From Oxalobacteraceae sp. CFBP 8761 (GTDB lineage: Bacteria > Pseudomonadota > Gammaproteobacteria > Burkholderiales > Burkholderiaceae_D), in contig JACYUE010000001.1 of assembly GCA_014841595.1 (NCBI GenBank), positions 1,040,995 to 1,104,994 on the forward strand: a stretch of 64,000 bases of DNA. Reading direction: 5' to 3'. The position numbers and the translations under genes are program-made. This document shows, one piece after another, positions 17,829-26,021 of the stretch (within the stretch, counting starts at the first letter, position 1; each line of letters starts with the position of its first letter). A model generated the notes under the pieces. The model did no database searches and had not been told where the DNA came from. It was given only the letters and a program-made list of their open reading frames with translations.

Positions 17829-18415
17829 AGTTCCACCTCCGCCGGGGCCAGCACGCGTGCATCGTGGCGCTCGGCCAGTTGCGGCAGCGTGACGCTGGCG
17901 GCGCGCCAGCCGCGATGGCTCAGGGTGCCGTTGAACGGCGCCGTGCCGACCACGTTGCCGGTCAGGCGCACGCTGGCGGCATCGAAGCCTTCATTCAGCG
18001 TGATGCGGGCGCCTTCAGCTTCGCTGCGCACCGGCTCGATCGTGAAGTGCTCACGCAGTACGCGCGCGCAGCCTTCGTGCACGACGCGCGCGGCGGCGCC
18101 GATGTCGGCATCCGAATAGCTGGTGAGATTTTCGTGGGCGAAGTCGATCAGGCGCGCTTCGCGCTGGAAGAGGCTCAGCAACTGCAGGGCCGAATCCGGC
18201 GTCGGCGCGCGCAGGGGCGTCGGTGCTGGCGCTGGCTTCACGACAGGTGCAGGTGCCGGTGCCGGGGCCGGCACTGGTGCCGGAGCGGCGGTCGGGCCGA
18301 CGCCGTCATCGCGCACGCGCGCGGCGAATTCGGCGTCGCCGAGCGATTTGAACAGGGCGCCGAAGGCGATCGACAAGCGGCTGAAGAAGCCGGGCAAATT
18401 GGTCTGTTGGGTCAT
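17825..18415 (-). CDS. DUF2760 protein, first gene of the Hsp70 operon
   Basis: 196 residues. An N-terminal helix (LPGFFSRLSIAFGALFKSL) is followed by a Pro/Ala/Val linker of ~35 residues with repeated PAPAPV, then the conserved DUF2760 domain: LQLLSLFQREARLIDFAHEN, SDADIGAAARVVHEGCARVL, and the C-terminal GTLSHRGWRAASVTLPQL. DUF2760 genes are known to sit beside atypical Hsp70 genes, and here the stop overlaps the next start by ATGA. It may be a dedicated partner or adaptor of the two Hsp70s; this rests only on context. No good Shine-Dalgarno precedes the ATG. The Pro-rich linker suggests two mobile halves. Confidence 0.85.
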   Translation of the reverse strand: MTQQTNLPGFFSRLSIAFGALFKSLGDAEFAARVRDDGVGPTAAPAPVPAPAPAPAPVVKPAPAPTPLRAPTPDSALQLLSLFQREARLIDFAHENLTSYSDADIGAAARVVHEGCARVLREHFTIEPVRSEAEGARITLNEGFDAASVRLTGNVVGTAPFNGTLSHRGWRAASVTLPQLAERHDARVLAPAEVEL

Positions 18416-18536
18416 GGTTGTTTTGATTGGTCAGTGCGAAAGCGGCGACCCGGCGCATCCGGCGCCAGGGAATGCCGCTCCCAAAAGAGGCGCATGATAC
18501 CAGCAGGCGCACCGTTGGCGCACTGACAAGACATGG

Positions 18537-18974
18537 TCAGGGTTGGCCGACAGCGCGCGCGCCGCTCGTCAGCGCTGCTGTGTAATCGGTGAAATCGCCA
18601 AGGCCGCGCTTGATGATCGTGACGAGGGCGGGCAGGGGCGCGGCCTGGTAATCCCATTCGGCGCGGCAGAATTCGCCGGTGCGCTTGAGGTTTTCGGCCA
18701 CGACCGGGACGATCCAGCCATGCTCGGCCAGTAGCGTGATGACCTCGCGTTCGTCCTGCGCTGGCCCCAGGTGCGCGCAGCCGATCACGTAATCGCCCAT
18801 CTCGATTGCCGCTTCCCAGGCGCGGATCACGTTGAGCGTGGCCGCATCCTGGCGCGTGATGTCGTCGGTGAACGTGGTGGGGTCGCGCTCGTATTCTTCG
18901 CGGGCGCGGTTGCAGCAGCGTTCGATGATGCCGGCTTTCTTCAGAAGAAGATCGGTACTCACTGCGTTGCTCAT
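18537..18974 (-). CDS. HepT-like (DUF86) protein with a degenerate RNase motif
   Basis: 145 residues related to HepT, the HEPN-type RNase toxin of MntA/HepT systems: IIERCCNRAREEYERDP, ITRQDAATLNVIRAWEAAIE, then EHGWIVPVVAENLKR. Active members carry R-x4-H-x-Y (usually FRNIAVHDYQ). Here residues 102-110 read FCRAEWDYQ: one residue shorter, with no histidine, though the Tyr and flanks are kept. No frameshift would restore it. No MntA nucleotidyltransferase is encoded nearby. The start has GGAG six bases upstream. It lies 121 bp before DUF2760 on the same strand and is divergent from imuA, so it could be co-transcribed with the Hsp70 operon. Confidence 0.75.
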   Translation of the reverse strand: MSNAVSTDLLLKKAGIIERCCNRAREEYERDPTTFTDDITRQDAATLNVIRAWEAAIEMGDYVIGCAHLGPAQDEREVITLLAEHGWIVPVVAENLKRTGEFCRAEWDYQAAPLPALVTIIKRGLGDFTDYTAALTSGARAVGQP

Positions 18975-19090
18975 TAACAACTCCATGATCACTGGACACC
19001 AAACAGATATATGGCGCCAAAGCGCCGATCTACAAGGTGTCCACACGGTAGACAAAATGAAAAGCGCTTGCCAAGCCCCGTTTCAACGAG

Positions 19091-19110
19091 TACTGTACGT
19101 TTATACAGTA
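19091..19110. promoter_or_regulatory. LexA box (SOS box) of imuA-imuB
   Basis: TACTGTACGTTTATACAGTA fits the LexA consensus CTGT-N8-ACAG with two extra symmetric bases each side. It ends 20 bases before the imuA start. A nearly identical box precedes dnaE2 at 39018-39037. Confidence 0.93.
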
Positions 19111-19130
19111 CTTGCATTGTTATCACCATC

Positions 19131-19838
19131 ATGAATCCTTCTTCCATCTTTGCTGCGCCAGAGGCATTGCACCCATCGCTGTGGCGTGCTTCGCAGCTGG
19201 CGCATGCCGACACGCGCTGCATCGACACGGGGCACGCCACCTTGTCGGGCCAGTTGCCGGGCGGTGGCTGGCCCGGCGGCACCCTGGTCGACCTGTTGCT
19301 GCAACAACCCGGCATCGGCGAAATGCGGCTTCTGCGTCCGGCGCTGGCCGCCTGCGCATCGCGCCGCATCGTGCTGCTGCAACCACCCCATCCACCCCAG
19401 GCGCTGGCACTGGCCGCGCTGGGCCTCGATCCATCCCAATTGCTGTGGCTTCGCTCGACGCGCAGCGCCGATGCCCTGTGGGCAGCCGAGCAGGTCTTGC
19501 GCAGCGGCAGTTGCGGTGCGCTGCTGTTCTGGGCCAACCACGTGCGCAGCGACAGCCTGCGCCGCCTGCACCTGGCGGCGCAGGGTGGCGAAACCCTGTT
19601 CTTCATGCTCCGCCCCTTGTCTGCCGCGCAGGATGCATCGCCCGCGCCGCTGCGCCTTGCGCTGCGCCCGGCCGCCGGCGGCATGACGGTCGACTTCATC
19701 AAACGCCGGGGACCGCAGCGCGACGCGCCGCTGTTCCTGCCCCTTGGTTCTTCACTACTGCAACGCCATGCGCCTCTGGATCGGCCTGTATTTGCCCCAG
19801 CTACCGCTCGAAGTCTTCAGCCCACGCTGGTGCAATAG
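19131..19838 (+). CDS. imuA: ImuA, SOS mutasome accessory protein
   Basis: 235 residues. The region HPSLWRASQL, then GGWPGGTLVDLLLQQPGIGEM and LRPALAAC, matches ImuA/SulA-like proteins encoded before imuB in Burkholderiales and Pseudomonads. ImuA has a RecA-like fold without full ATPase motifs and helps ImuB and DnaE2 in error-prone translesion synthesis. The start at 19131 leaves the LexA box outside the coding region; no strong Shine-Dalgarno is seen. It overlaps imuB by 71 bases in another frame. In many relatives dnaE2 follows imuB directly; here it is 18 kb further on. Confidence 0.88.
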   Translation: MNPSSIFAAPEALHPSLWRASQLAHADTRCIDTGHATLSGQLPGGGWPGGTLVDLLLQQPGIGEMRLLRPALAACASRRIVLLQPPHPPQALALAALGLDPSQLLWLRSTRSADALWAAEQVLRSGSCGALLFWANHVRSDSLRRLHLAAQGGETLFFMLRPLSAAQDASPAPLRLALRPAAGGMTVDFIKRRGPQRDAPLFLPLGSSLLQRHAPLDRPVFAPATARSLQPTLVQ

Positions 19839-21321
19839 CAGTAGCAATGGCGGCGGTGCCGATGGCGCCGATGCTGCCGACGCTGTTGTTGTAGCTGCTG
19901 CTGCGGGCGATCCCGGCATCGTGGTTCTGGAACAGGAGCGGGTCATGGCCTTGTCGAAAGCGGCGCACATCGAAGGCGTGCTGCCCGGCATGCGGCGTGG
20001 CGGCGTGCTGATGCTGATGCCCGACGCGCGCATCGTCCAGCGCAGCCACGAGCGTGAGGCCGAGGCCTTGCAGGCAGTGGCGATGGCGATGCTGCAGTAC
20101 ACGCCGCAAGTGGCGCTGGCCGAAGAATCCACGCTGCTGCTCGACATCGGGGCCAGCCTGCGCCTGTTCGGCGGCATCCGGCAGTTGTGCGAGCAGGTAC
20201 GCGCCAACCTGCGCACGCTCGGCTTTACGGGTTGCATTGCCTGCGCGCCCACCGCGCGCGGCGCCTGGCTGCTGGCGCGCCGCAATGCGGGGCGCGCGGT
20301 CAAGATGGCGTCGCTCGTGCGGCGGCTCAATCGCCTGCCGGTGAGCCTGCTGCCACCGGCGCGGCCGTTCGCGACCTGGTTCGATGGCCTGGGCTGCCGC
20401 CGGCTGGACGAATTGCAGCGCCTGCCCCGGCCCGGTCTGCAGCGGCGCTGCGGGCGCGCGCTGCTCGACATGCTCGACGCCGCGTATGGCCACAGTCCCG
20501 AACTGTTGCAGTGGATCGAGCCGCCCGAACGTTTTCAGGCCCGGCTCGAACTGTTCGACCGGCTCGAACACGCCGACCTGCTGCTGGCCGGCGCCCACCA
20601 CCTGGTGCTGCAGATGACGGGCTGGCTGTGTGCGCGCCAACTGGCGGTCGAACGCATCCTGCTGCTGCTCGAGCACGAACGGGGCAGGGTGGCATGTCCG
20701 CCCACGGCGGTCGAAGTCGCGCTGGCCGAACCCACGTGGCGCGACGAACACCTGATGCGGCTGCTGCGCGAACGCCTGGCCAAGCTCGAACTCGTCGCAC
20801 CCGTGATCGGCATCCGGCTCGAAGCCCAGCAGTTGCAGGCGATGGCGCCGCCGACCGACTCGCTGTTTCCCGATCCCGGCGGCAGCGAAGAAGACCGCAT
20901 GCGCATGATCGAACTCCTGGTCGCGCGCCTGGGTCCCGACAACGTGCTGCAGGCGCTGCCCCATGCCGATTACCGGCCCGAGATCGCCAACGCCTGGGTG
21001 CCGGTGCACGAGAAAGTGAGCACGGCGGCGCGCGCCGCCCAGATGCCGCCCGATGTGCAAAGCCTGCCCCGGCCAAGCTGGCTGCTGGCCAAGCCGCTTG
21101 CGCTGCTGATGCGCGACCACCGGCCGTTCTATGGCTCGCCGTTGCGGGTAGCGTCCAATCCCGAGCGCATCGAGGCTGGGTGGTGGAGCCAGACGCAGAC
21201 GCGCGATTATTTCATCGCCGAAGGCAAGGACCACGCGCTGTACTGGATCTACCGCGAGCGCATCAACGGCTCGGGCGAGGATGCGGCGCCGCGCTGGTTC
21301 CTGCATGGCTTGTTCGGGTGA
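19768..21321 (+). CDS. imuB: ImuB, catalytically inactive Y-family polymerase homologue
   Basis: 517 residues starting MRLWIGLYLPQLPLEVFSPR, the usual ImuB N-terminus. It has the Y-family palm and fingers framework (GVLPGMRRGGVLMLMPDARI, EESTLLLDIGASLRLFGG) but not the catalytic Asp/Glu set of DinB/UmuC. TDSLFPDPGG near residue 370 resembles a beta-clamp binding site; ImuB normally bridges the clamp, ImuA and DnaE2. An insertion rich in Gly, Ala and Asp after residue 30 looks like low-complexity expansion. Its start lies inside imuA, implying coupled translation, and both are under the LexA box at 19091. A possible TTG start at 19744 is less likely. Confidence 0.92.
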   Translation: MRLWIGLYLPQLPLEVFSPRWCNSSSNGGGADGADAADAVVVAAAAGDPGIVVLEQERVMALSKAAHIEGVLPGMRRGGVLMLMPDARIVQRSHEREAEALQAVAMAMLQYTPQVALAEESTLLLDIGASLRLFGGIRQLCEQVRANLRTLGFTGCIACAPTARGAWLLARRNAGRAVKMASLVRRLNRLPVSLLPPARPFATWFDGLGCRRLDELQRLPRPGLQRRCGRALLDMLDAAYGHSPELLQWIEPPERFQARLELFDRLEHADLLLAGAHHLVLQMTGWLCARQLAVERILLLLEHERGRVACPPTAVEVALAEPTWRDEHLMRLLRERLAKLELVAPVIGIRLEAQQLQAMAPPTDSLFPDPGGSEEDRMRMIELLVARLGPDNVLQALPHADYRPEIANAWVPVHEKVSTAARAAQMPPDVQSLPRPSWLLAKPLALLMRDHRPFYGSPLRVASNPERIEAGWWSQTQTRDYFIAEGKDHALYWIYRERINGSGEDAAPRWFLHGLFG

Positions 21322-21418
21322 GGCGATGCCTGTCAACGTGTCGCCAGCGCGCGCCAGCGAACGGACCGTTTGCGCCGGTCAGGCATACTTCAGCGATCGA
21401 CAGTCGACAGGAGAACCC

Positions 21419-21781
21419 ATGAAATCATCCATTCATCTCGCCGCCCTGGCCGCTTTTACGTTCGCCGCTTCGGCCCACGCTGCCACGCAGCAGACGCTGG
21501 AAACGTCCGGCTTTACCGTCAAGATCGTGCAGCAGTGCGAAGAAGGCAACGTCACCTGCGACGACGTGCGCTACACCGGCACCAGCAAGAAGACCGGCAA
21601 GGCAATCAAGCTGCGCGGCAAGACCATGCACTCGATGGCAGCCGATGGCGTCACGCCCGGTGCCTTCCAGGGCTATGTGTTTCGCTCGGGCCGCGTGAAC
21701 TACACCGTGTACGCCGATGGCCGGCTGGTGGTCACCGAGGGCAAGAAGACGCTTGTGAACCAGCGTGGCGAATGGAAGTAG
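21419..21781 (+). CDS. Small exported protein of unknown function
   Basis: 120 residues with a clean signal peptide (MKSSIHLAALAAFTFAASAHA, cut before ATQQ) and a GGAGA ribosome-binding site. The mature part is ~99 residues, with two close cysteines (QQCEEGNVTCDDV) likely forming a disulfide in the periplasm, then a beta-rich pattern GYVFRSGRVNYTVYADG. Similar small periplasmic proteins occur in Proteobacteria without known function. It stands 97 bp after imuB and may or may not be part of that transcript. Confidence 0.7.
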   Translation: MKSSIHLAALAAFTFAASAHAATQQTLETSGFTVKIVQQCEEGNVTCDDVRYTGTSKKTGKAIKLRGKTMHSMAADGVTPGAFQGYVFRSGRVNYTVYADGRLVVTEGKKTLVNQRGEWK

Positions 21782-21836
21782 TCCTGGCCCGCACTCGATG
21801 GGCGGCGAATGGTGTCGCCCGGTTAAATCACCATGC

Positions 21837-22586
21837 TCAATCCGGCGCCAGCAACTGTTCCAGCCGGCGCGGATAGTGATTTAAAAAATCGCGCGTCACG
21901 GCGTAATGTTCCGTGTCCTCATACCCGATCTCGGCAATGCCGTTGCCGTCGAATACCAGGATCTTCGCGCCAGGATAGGCAAGCAGAATCGGCGAGTGCG
22001 TCACGATGATGAACTGCGACTGATCCTGCACCAGTTGATGCATCGCCCGCAACGCTGCCAGCTGGCGGGTGGGCGAGAGCGCCGCCTCGGGTTCATCGAG
22101 CAGGTACAGGCCATTGCCTCGGAATTTGTCGAGCAGCACACTCATGAATGCTTCGCCATGCGAGCGCGCATGCAGCTGCTTGTTGCCATAGCCGCCGAAG
22201 ACACTGGTCTCCGGCATCCGGTCGAGGTAGGTCGCGAGATTGTAGAAGCTCTCGGCCCGAAGAAAATAGCCGTCCTTGGGCCTGCGCGTGCTGCGCGACA
22301 TCCGAATGTGATCCGCCAGCCGGGTGTGCTCGCCGGACGTGTTCAGCAAGCGGTTGTTCAGCGTGCCGCCTTCGATGCCAAAGCCCAGTGCCAGCGCGAT
22401 CGCTTCCAGCATGGTCGACTTGCCGCTGCCATTCTCGCCAACGAAGAAGGTCACGTCGGCGTGGAACTCGATCGATTGCAGTTCGCGCACGGCAGGAATG
22501 TTGAACGGGAAGTCATCGAAGCCGACCTCGTTGCCGAAGTCGGCCCACACGCGTTGCAGGTAAGGCTTGGCGCTGAAACGATGCAT
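21837..22586 (-). CDS. AAA/ABC-type ATPase of the small RecF-like kind
   Basis: 249 residues. Walker A GENGSGKST follows ADVTFFV; the ABC-like signature area contains ARSHGEAFMSVL, Walker B is GLYLLDEPEAALSP, and the H-loop is IIVTHSPILL. This is the AAA_15/AAA_21 type of stand-alone SMC/RecF-like ATPase, which lacks the long coiled coil. No nuclease (OLD/TOPRIM) domain is attached. It follows tyrS by 66 bp on the same strand, so it is probably co-transcribed with it. Function is unknown; DNA repair or defence roles are suggested for relatives. Confidence 0.85.
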   Translation of the reverse strand: MHRFSAKPYLQRVWADFGNEVGFDDFPFNIPAVRELQSIEFHADVTFFVGENGSGKSTMLEAIALALGFGIEGGTLNNRLLNTSGEHTRLADHIRMSRSTRRPKDGYFLRAESFYNLATYLDRMPETSVFGGYGNKQLHARSHGEAFMSVLLDKFRGNGLYLLDEPEAALSPTRQLAALRAMHQLVQDQSQFIIVTHSPILLAYPGAKILVFDGNGIAEIGYEDTEHYAVTRDFLNHYPRRLEQLLAPD

Positions 22587-22652
22587 GGCGAAGGCTCGGG
22601 AATCGGCAGTGCCGCCAGTGTGCCACACCCTGTGCCCGCCGGCCTCGCAGCG

Positions 22653-23873
22653 TTACCCATCGCGCTCCGCAAGCACGATGCGCACATGCTGCTTGCGCCC
22701 GGCCGACAGAAGCCATTCGCTACCGGCAGGAAGCGCCATATCGGCATCCATCACCGCCACGCCATCAAGCCGCAAGCCGCCGCCCGCCGCCAGGCGCCGC
22801 GCCGCACTGCGCGACGCCGCCAGGCCAGCATCGACGGCAAGTTCGGCCAGCGTGATCCCGGCCGCGAAGCGCGCCGCATCGAGCGCGAACGTTGGCATGT
22901 CGTCGCGCCGCGCGTCGCCAAAGGCCGCTGCTGCAGCGCGCAGCGCCGCATCGAGCGCGTCCTGCCCGTGCGCCAGCCGCGTCGCTTCATTGGCCAGCAC
23001 GATCTTCGCATCGTTCAGCGCCGCGCCCTGCAATGCGCCCAGGCGCCGCACCTCGGTCATCGGCAGTTCGGTAAACAGTGCGAGGAAGCGCGCCACGTCG
23101 CGGTCGTCGACATTGCGCCAGAACTGCCAGAAGCCGTAGGGCGACAGGCGGTCGGCGTTGAGCCACACGGCGCCGCCCGCCGACTTGCCCATCTTCTTGC
23201 CGTCGCTCGTGGCCAGCAGCGGCATGGTCAGGCCATACAGGTCCAGGCCCGACTGGCGCCGGCCCAGATCGATGCCGTTGATGATGTTGGCCCACTGGTC
23301 GGCTCCGCCGATCTGCAGCGTGCAGCCGTGACGGCGCGCCAGTTCGGTGAAGTCGTACGCCTGCAACAGCGTGTAGCCGAATTCCAGGAATGACAGCGAG
23401 TGTTCGAGGCGCGAGCGGATCGCATCGAACGTCAGCATCCGGTTGACGCTGAAGTGGCGCCCCACCTGGCCCAAAAAGTCGAGGTAACCCAGGCCATCGA
23501 GCCATGCGGCATTGTCGACCACCGGCACGTCCGGGCCGAGGTAGCGTGCGAAGGCGCGGCCGATACCGGCAATGTTCGCGTCGATCGCCGGGCCGTCCAG
23601 TACCGGCCGCGTGGTGTCACGAAAACTCGGATCGCCAATGCGTGTGGTGGCCCCGCCAATGAGCAGCAGGGGGTGGTGGCCCGCGCGCTGCAGCCAGCGC
23701 ATCAGCATGAAACCTTGCAGGTGGCCGACATGGAGGCTGTCGGCGGTTGCGTCAAAGCCCAGGTAGGCGGTGATGGGCGTGGCCATGGCGTGGCGCAGGC
23801 CAGCGACGTCGGTGCATTGGTGGATGAAGCCGCGTTCTTGCAGAACGTCGAGCAGGTCGATCGGGATGGACAT
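22653..23873 (-). CDS. tyrS: Tyrosyl-tRNA synthetase, TyrS type
   Basis: 406 residues; attaches tyrosine to tRNA-Tyr. Class I signatures are present: HVGHL (HIGH motif) near residue 48 and KKMGKS (KMSKS motif) near residue 230, with [12 protein letters not shown] in the tyrosine pocket and an S4 RNA-binding domain at the C-terminus ([20 protein letters not shown]). The opening [16 protein letters not shown] resembles TyrS of alphaproteobacteria and E. coli more than the TyrZ-like form I associate with many Burkholderiales, so this could be a second synthetase. An AGGAGA precedes the ATG, partly held in a hairpin, and a Tyr-rich leader peptide lies 83 bp upstream. Confidence 0.93.
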   Translation of the reverse strand: MSIPIDLLDVLQERGFIHQCTDVAGLRHAMATPITAYLGFDATADSLHVGHLQGFMLMRWLQRAGHHPLLLIGGATTRIGDPSFRDTTRPVLDGPAIDANIAGIGRAFARYLGPDVPVVDNAAWLDGLGYLDFLGQVGRHFSVNRMLTFDAIRSRLEHSLSFLEFGYTLLQAYDFTELARRHGCTLQIGGADQWANIINGIDLGRRQSGLDLYGLTMPLLATSDGKKMGKSAGGAVWLNADRLSPYGFWQFWRNVDDRDVARFLALFTELPMTEVRRLGALQGAALNDAKIVLANEATRLAHGQDALDAALRAAAAAFGDARRDDMPTFALDAARFAAGITLAELAVDAGLAASRSAARRLAAGGGLRLDGVAVMDADMALPAGSEWLLSAGRKQHVRIVLAERDG

Positions 23874-23879
23874 AGAGTC

Positions 23880-23901
23880 TCCTGGAGTGGAACGCCCAGG
23901 A
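23880..23901 (-). promoter_or_regulatory. Hairpin covering the tyrS ribosome-binding site
   Basis: On the minus strand TCCTGG and CCAGGA form a 6-bp stem with a 10-base loop. The 3' arm includes the first part of the tyrS Shine-Dalgarno (AGGAGA), so folding would limit ribosome entry. It is downstream of a Tyr-rich leader peptide and could be the output of a translational attenuator. Confidence 0.5.
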
Positions 23902-23954
23902 AGACCGGTTACCCGTACATGTCCGCCTGAAGCGGACCGGGTTGCGTGAAAGCC

Positions 23955-23978
23955 CCTACCGCTGCGAGGTGCGGTAGG
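23955..23978 (-). promoter_or_regulatory. Hairpin overlapping the tyrosine codons of the tyrS leader peptide
   Basis: CCTACCGC and GCGGTAGG form a perfect 8-bp stem with an 8-base loop. Its 5' arm (minus strand) contains the third Tyr codon of the leader peptide and its 3' arm the stop codon. A ribosome paused at the Tyr codons would keep it open. A second stem (GTCCGC/GCGGAC) lies between this hairpin and tyrS. Confidence 0.55.
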
Positions 23979-24015
23979 CGTAATAGCTGGCTGGGGAAGT
24001 CACGATGAAAGTCAT
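23956..24015 (-). CDS. Tyrosine-rich leader peptide upstream of tyrS
   Basis: A 19-codon frame, ATG to TAG, reads [19 protein letters not shown]. Three of four consecutive codons are tyrosine (TAT TAC GCC TAC), which is very unlike random GC-rich DNA, and the gene behind it charges tRNA-Tyr. The frame ends 82 bases before the tyrS start and is followed by three short hairpins, one covering the tyrS ribosome-binding site. This is the layout of an amino-acid attenuator, here probably translational because no T-run follows any stem. The leader's own Shine-Dalgarno is weak (AAGA). Not a known described leader as far as I recall. Confidence 0.6.
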   Translation of the reverse strand: MTFIVTSPASYYAYRTSQR

Positions 24016-24098
24016 GGATCGATCTTAGCTGCATGCCGGCGCATGCGTCAAGCGTCGGGGCAGCGCCGCGACGCTTGCTTCAGTACTTACTTCAGTGC

Positions 24099-26021
24099 TT
24101 ACTTCAGCGCCTTGAACAAGACCTCGAGGCGGTCCTTCGTGCCCGGAATGCGTTCCAGGCGCGGATAGCGCAGGCCGTCGCGGTAATCGAGCGAGATCGT
24201 GCGCAGGTTGTTCCCCTTGCGTACCAGGAGTTCAAGCGGCGCCTTGCCATCCTTGGCCGCGCGCACTGCTGCCTTGAGCACGTCGCCCTTGTAGACACGG
24301 TTGTTGACCGCGACGATCGTCGTGTTGGCCGCCAGGCCCGCGCGGAAGCCCACGCCGTCCCAGATCACGCCCGTGATGCCGCCATCGGCGCGCACCTGGA
24401 AGCCCAGCGAGTACGTGAAGTCGGCGGTCTTGTTGCGATCTTCCGCGCCGCGCGCTGCGTCGGTTGGCGTGTCGCCGTAAACCAGCTTCCAGCCGGCGCG
24501 CTTGAGACCATCGAGCGGGGCGCCCGGGCCGTGGCCGTCCAGGCGCGCGCGCAGGAACGGCGCCCAGTCGTATTTCTGCACCTTGTTCAAGGCGGCCACC
24601 ACATCGTGGAACGTGTAGTAGGTGGTCTGCGTGCTGCCATTGTCGATGCCGAAGAAGGCGCGCGCGAAGTCCTGCAGGCCGCGCTGCTCGCCCGACATCT
24701 CGCGGATCATCGTGTCGACGTCGAGCCAGATCAGCATGCCCTCGGTGTAGTAATCCTCGCTGCGCTGCCAGTTGCCCCAGCCGATCGGACGGCGCCCGTT
24801 GATGATCGGGTCGTTGACGGTATCCTGGACTGCGCGCCAGTCGCGGCCCTGCGTGGCGTCGTAGCGCGCCGCGTCGGCCGCCAGCGCATCGCGCGCGTGG
24901 GTTTGCGAGACCAGGCCCGAACGCGCGGCGAGCACCTTGCCCCAGAACTGGGTCTGGCCTTCGTACAGCCACAGCAGCTCGTTCTGCAGCGGCGTGTTGA
25001 AGTTGGCGACATCCTGGCCTGCGGGCCGGCGGAACTTGCCGTTCCACGAGTGGACGAATTCGTGCGGCAGCAGCTCGCGCCCGGCCTCGTTGCGGTTCCA
25101 CTCGGTGAAGTATCCGAGCTTGACGCCGTTCTCGCTCGATTGCTGGTGCTCGCGACCGATGCCGCCGAATTCGTCCGAGATCGCAAACAGGAAATCGTAC
25201 TGGCGATAGTGGTGCGACCCGAACAGCTTGAGCGCCTGGTCGACCATCGCGCGGTGCAGCTTGATCTGGTCCGGCTTGGCCTCGAGGTTTTCGGGATTGT
25301 CGGCCACGACATTGAGCATCACCGGCTGCTGCGCGCCCGGCGCCAGGTCGATGCGCTTGAAGTAGCGGCCCGCGAACAGGGGCGAATCGACCAGCGTGTC
25401 GAGATCATGCGGCTTGAAGCGCACTTCGTCGCCGGTGCGTGCTTCGACCGCCAGCGAGCTGGCGAACTGCCAGCCGGCGGGCAGGCGCAGCGTCGGCTGC
25501 ACGGTGATGCGGCGCGCCTGGTAGCCGGCCGGGTACAGCGCCACCGACTGCCACTGCACGCCGAGGATGTCGTCGGTCATCGTGATGCGGCCCTGCGTCG
25601 TATCGAGCGGCGACAGGAACTGGTATTCGGCTTCCAGCGTGGTGGCGCCTTCCGGCACGACGACGTGGAACGCATACACGTTGACCGGGTCGCGCTTCCA
25701 TTCCACTGGCTTGCCGCCGGCGCGGAATTTCAGGCCGGCGAGCTGGGTCAGCGGAATGTTCGGGCCGTGGTTCCCCGGCGCCCACTGCGGATACAGCAGC
25801 GTCATCGGGCCAGCCTGCACGGGCATCGACAGGCGCATCCTGAAGACCTGCTGCGACAGATTGCTCGCGTCGACATGCAGCGCGATCGTGCCGGGATACG
25901 GCGCGTCGCCGACGGCGGGAAGCTGGGCCGAGGCAGGCAGGGCCAGCGCCAGGGCCAGAGTCAGGGCCAAAGCGCTCGCCGGACGGGCAGCGCGTGCGAA
26001 GAAGGTGCGGGATGCGGTCAT
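24099..26021 (-). CDS. M61-family metallopeptidase (glycyl aminopeptidase type), exported
   Basis: A 640-residue protease with a signal peptide (ARPASALALTLALALALPASA). The central catalytic domain has the zinc motif HEFVHSWNGK (HExxH), followed ~45 residues later by the third-ligand region LLWLYEGQTQFWG (Glu). The N-terminal third is the beta-rich M61 domain and the last ~110 residues a PDZ domain (GVGFRAGLAANTTIVAVNN). M61 enzymes cleave N-terminal Gly/Ala from peptides; exported forms occur in many Proteobacteria. The start at 26021 was chosen for the signal peptide; the upstream extension is unlikely. Divergent from hsp20 across an AT-rich ~210-bp region. Confidence 0.92.
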   Translation of the reverse strand: MTASRTFFARAARPASALALTLALALALPASAQLPAVGDAPYPGTIALHVDASNLSQQVFRMRLSMPVQAGPMTLLYPQWAPGNHGPNIPLTQLAGLKFRAGGKPVEWKRDPVNVYAFHVVVPEGATTLEAEYQFLSPLDTTQGRITMTDDILGVQWQSVALYPAGYQARRITVQPTLRLPAGWQFASSLAVEARTGDEVRFKPHDLDTLVDSPLFAGRYFKRIDLAPGAQQPVMLNVVADNPENLEAKPDQIKLHRAMVDQALKLFGSHHYRQYDFLFAISDEFGGIGREHQQSSENGVKLGYFTEWNRNEAGRELLPHEFVHSWNGKFRRPAGQDVANFNTPLQNELLWLYEGQTQFWGKVLAARSGLVSQTHARDALAADAARYDATQGRDWRAVQDTVNDPIINGRRPIGWGNWQRSEDYYTEGMLIWLDVDTMIREMSGEQRGLQDFARAFFGIDNGSTQTTYYTFHDVVAALNKVQKYDWAPFLRARLDGHGPGAPLDGLKRAGWKLVYGDTPTDAARGAEDRNKTADFTYSLGFQVRADGGITGVIWDGVGFRAGLAANTTIVAVNNRVYKGDVLKAAVRAAKDGKAPLELLVRKGNNLRTISLDYRDGLRYPRLERIPGTKDRLEVLFKALK

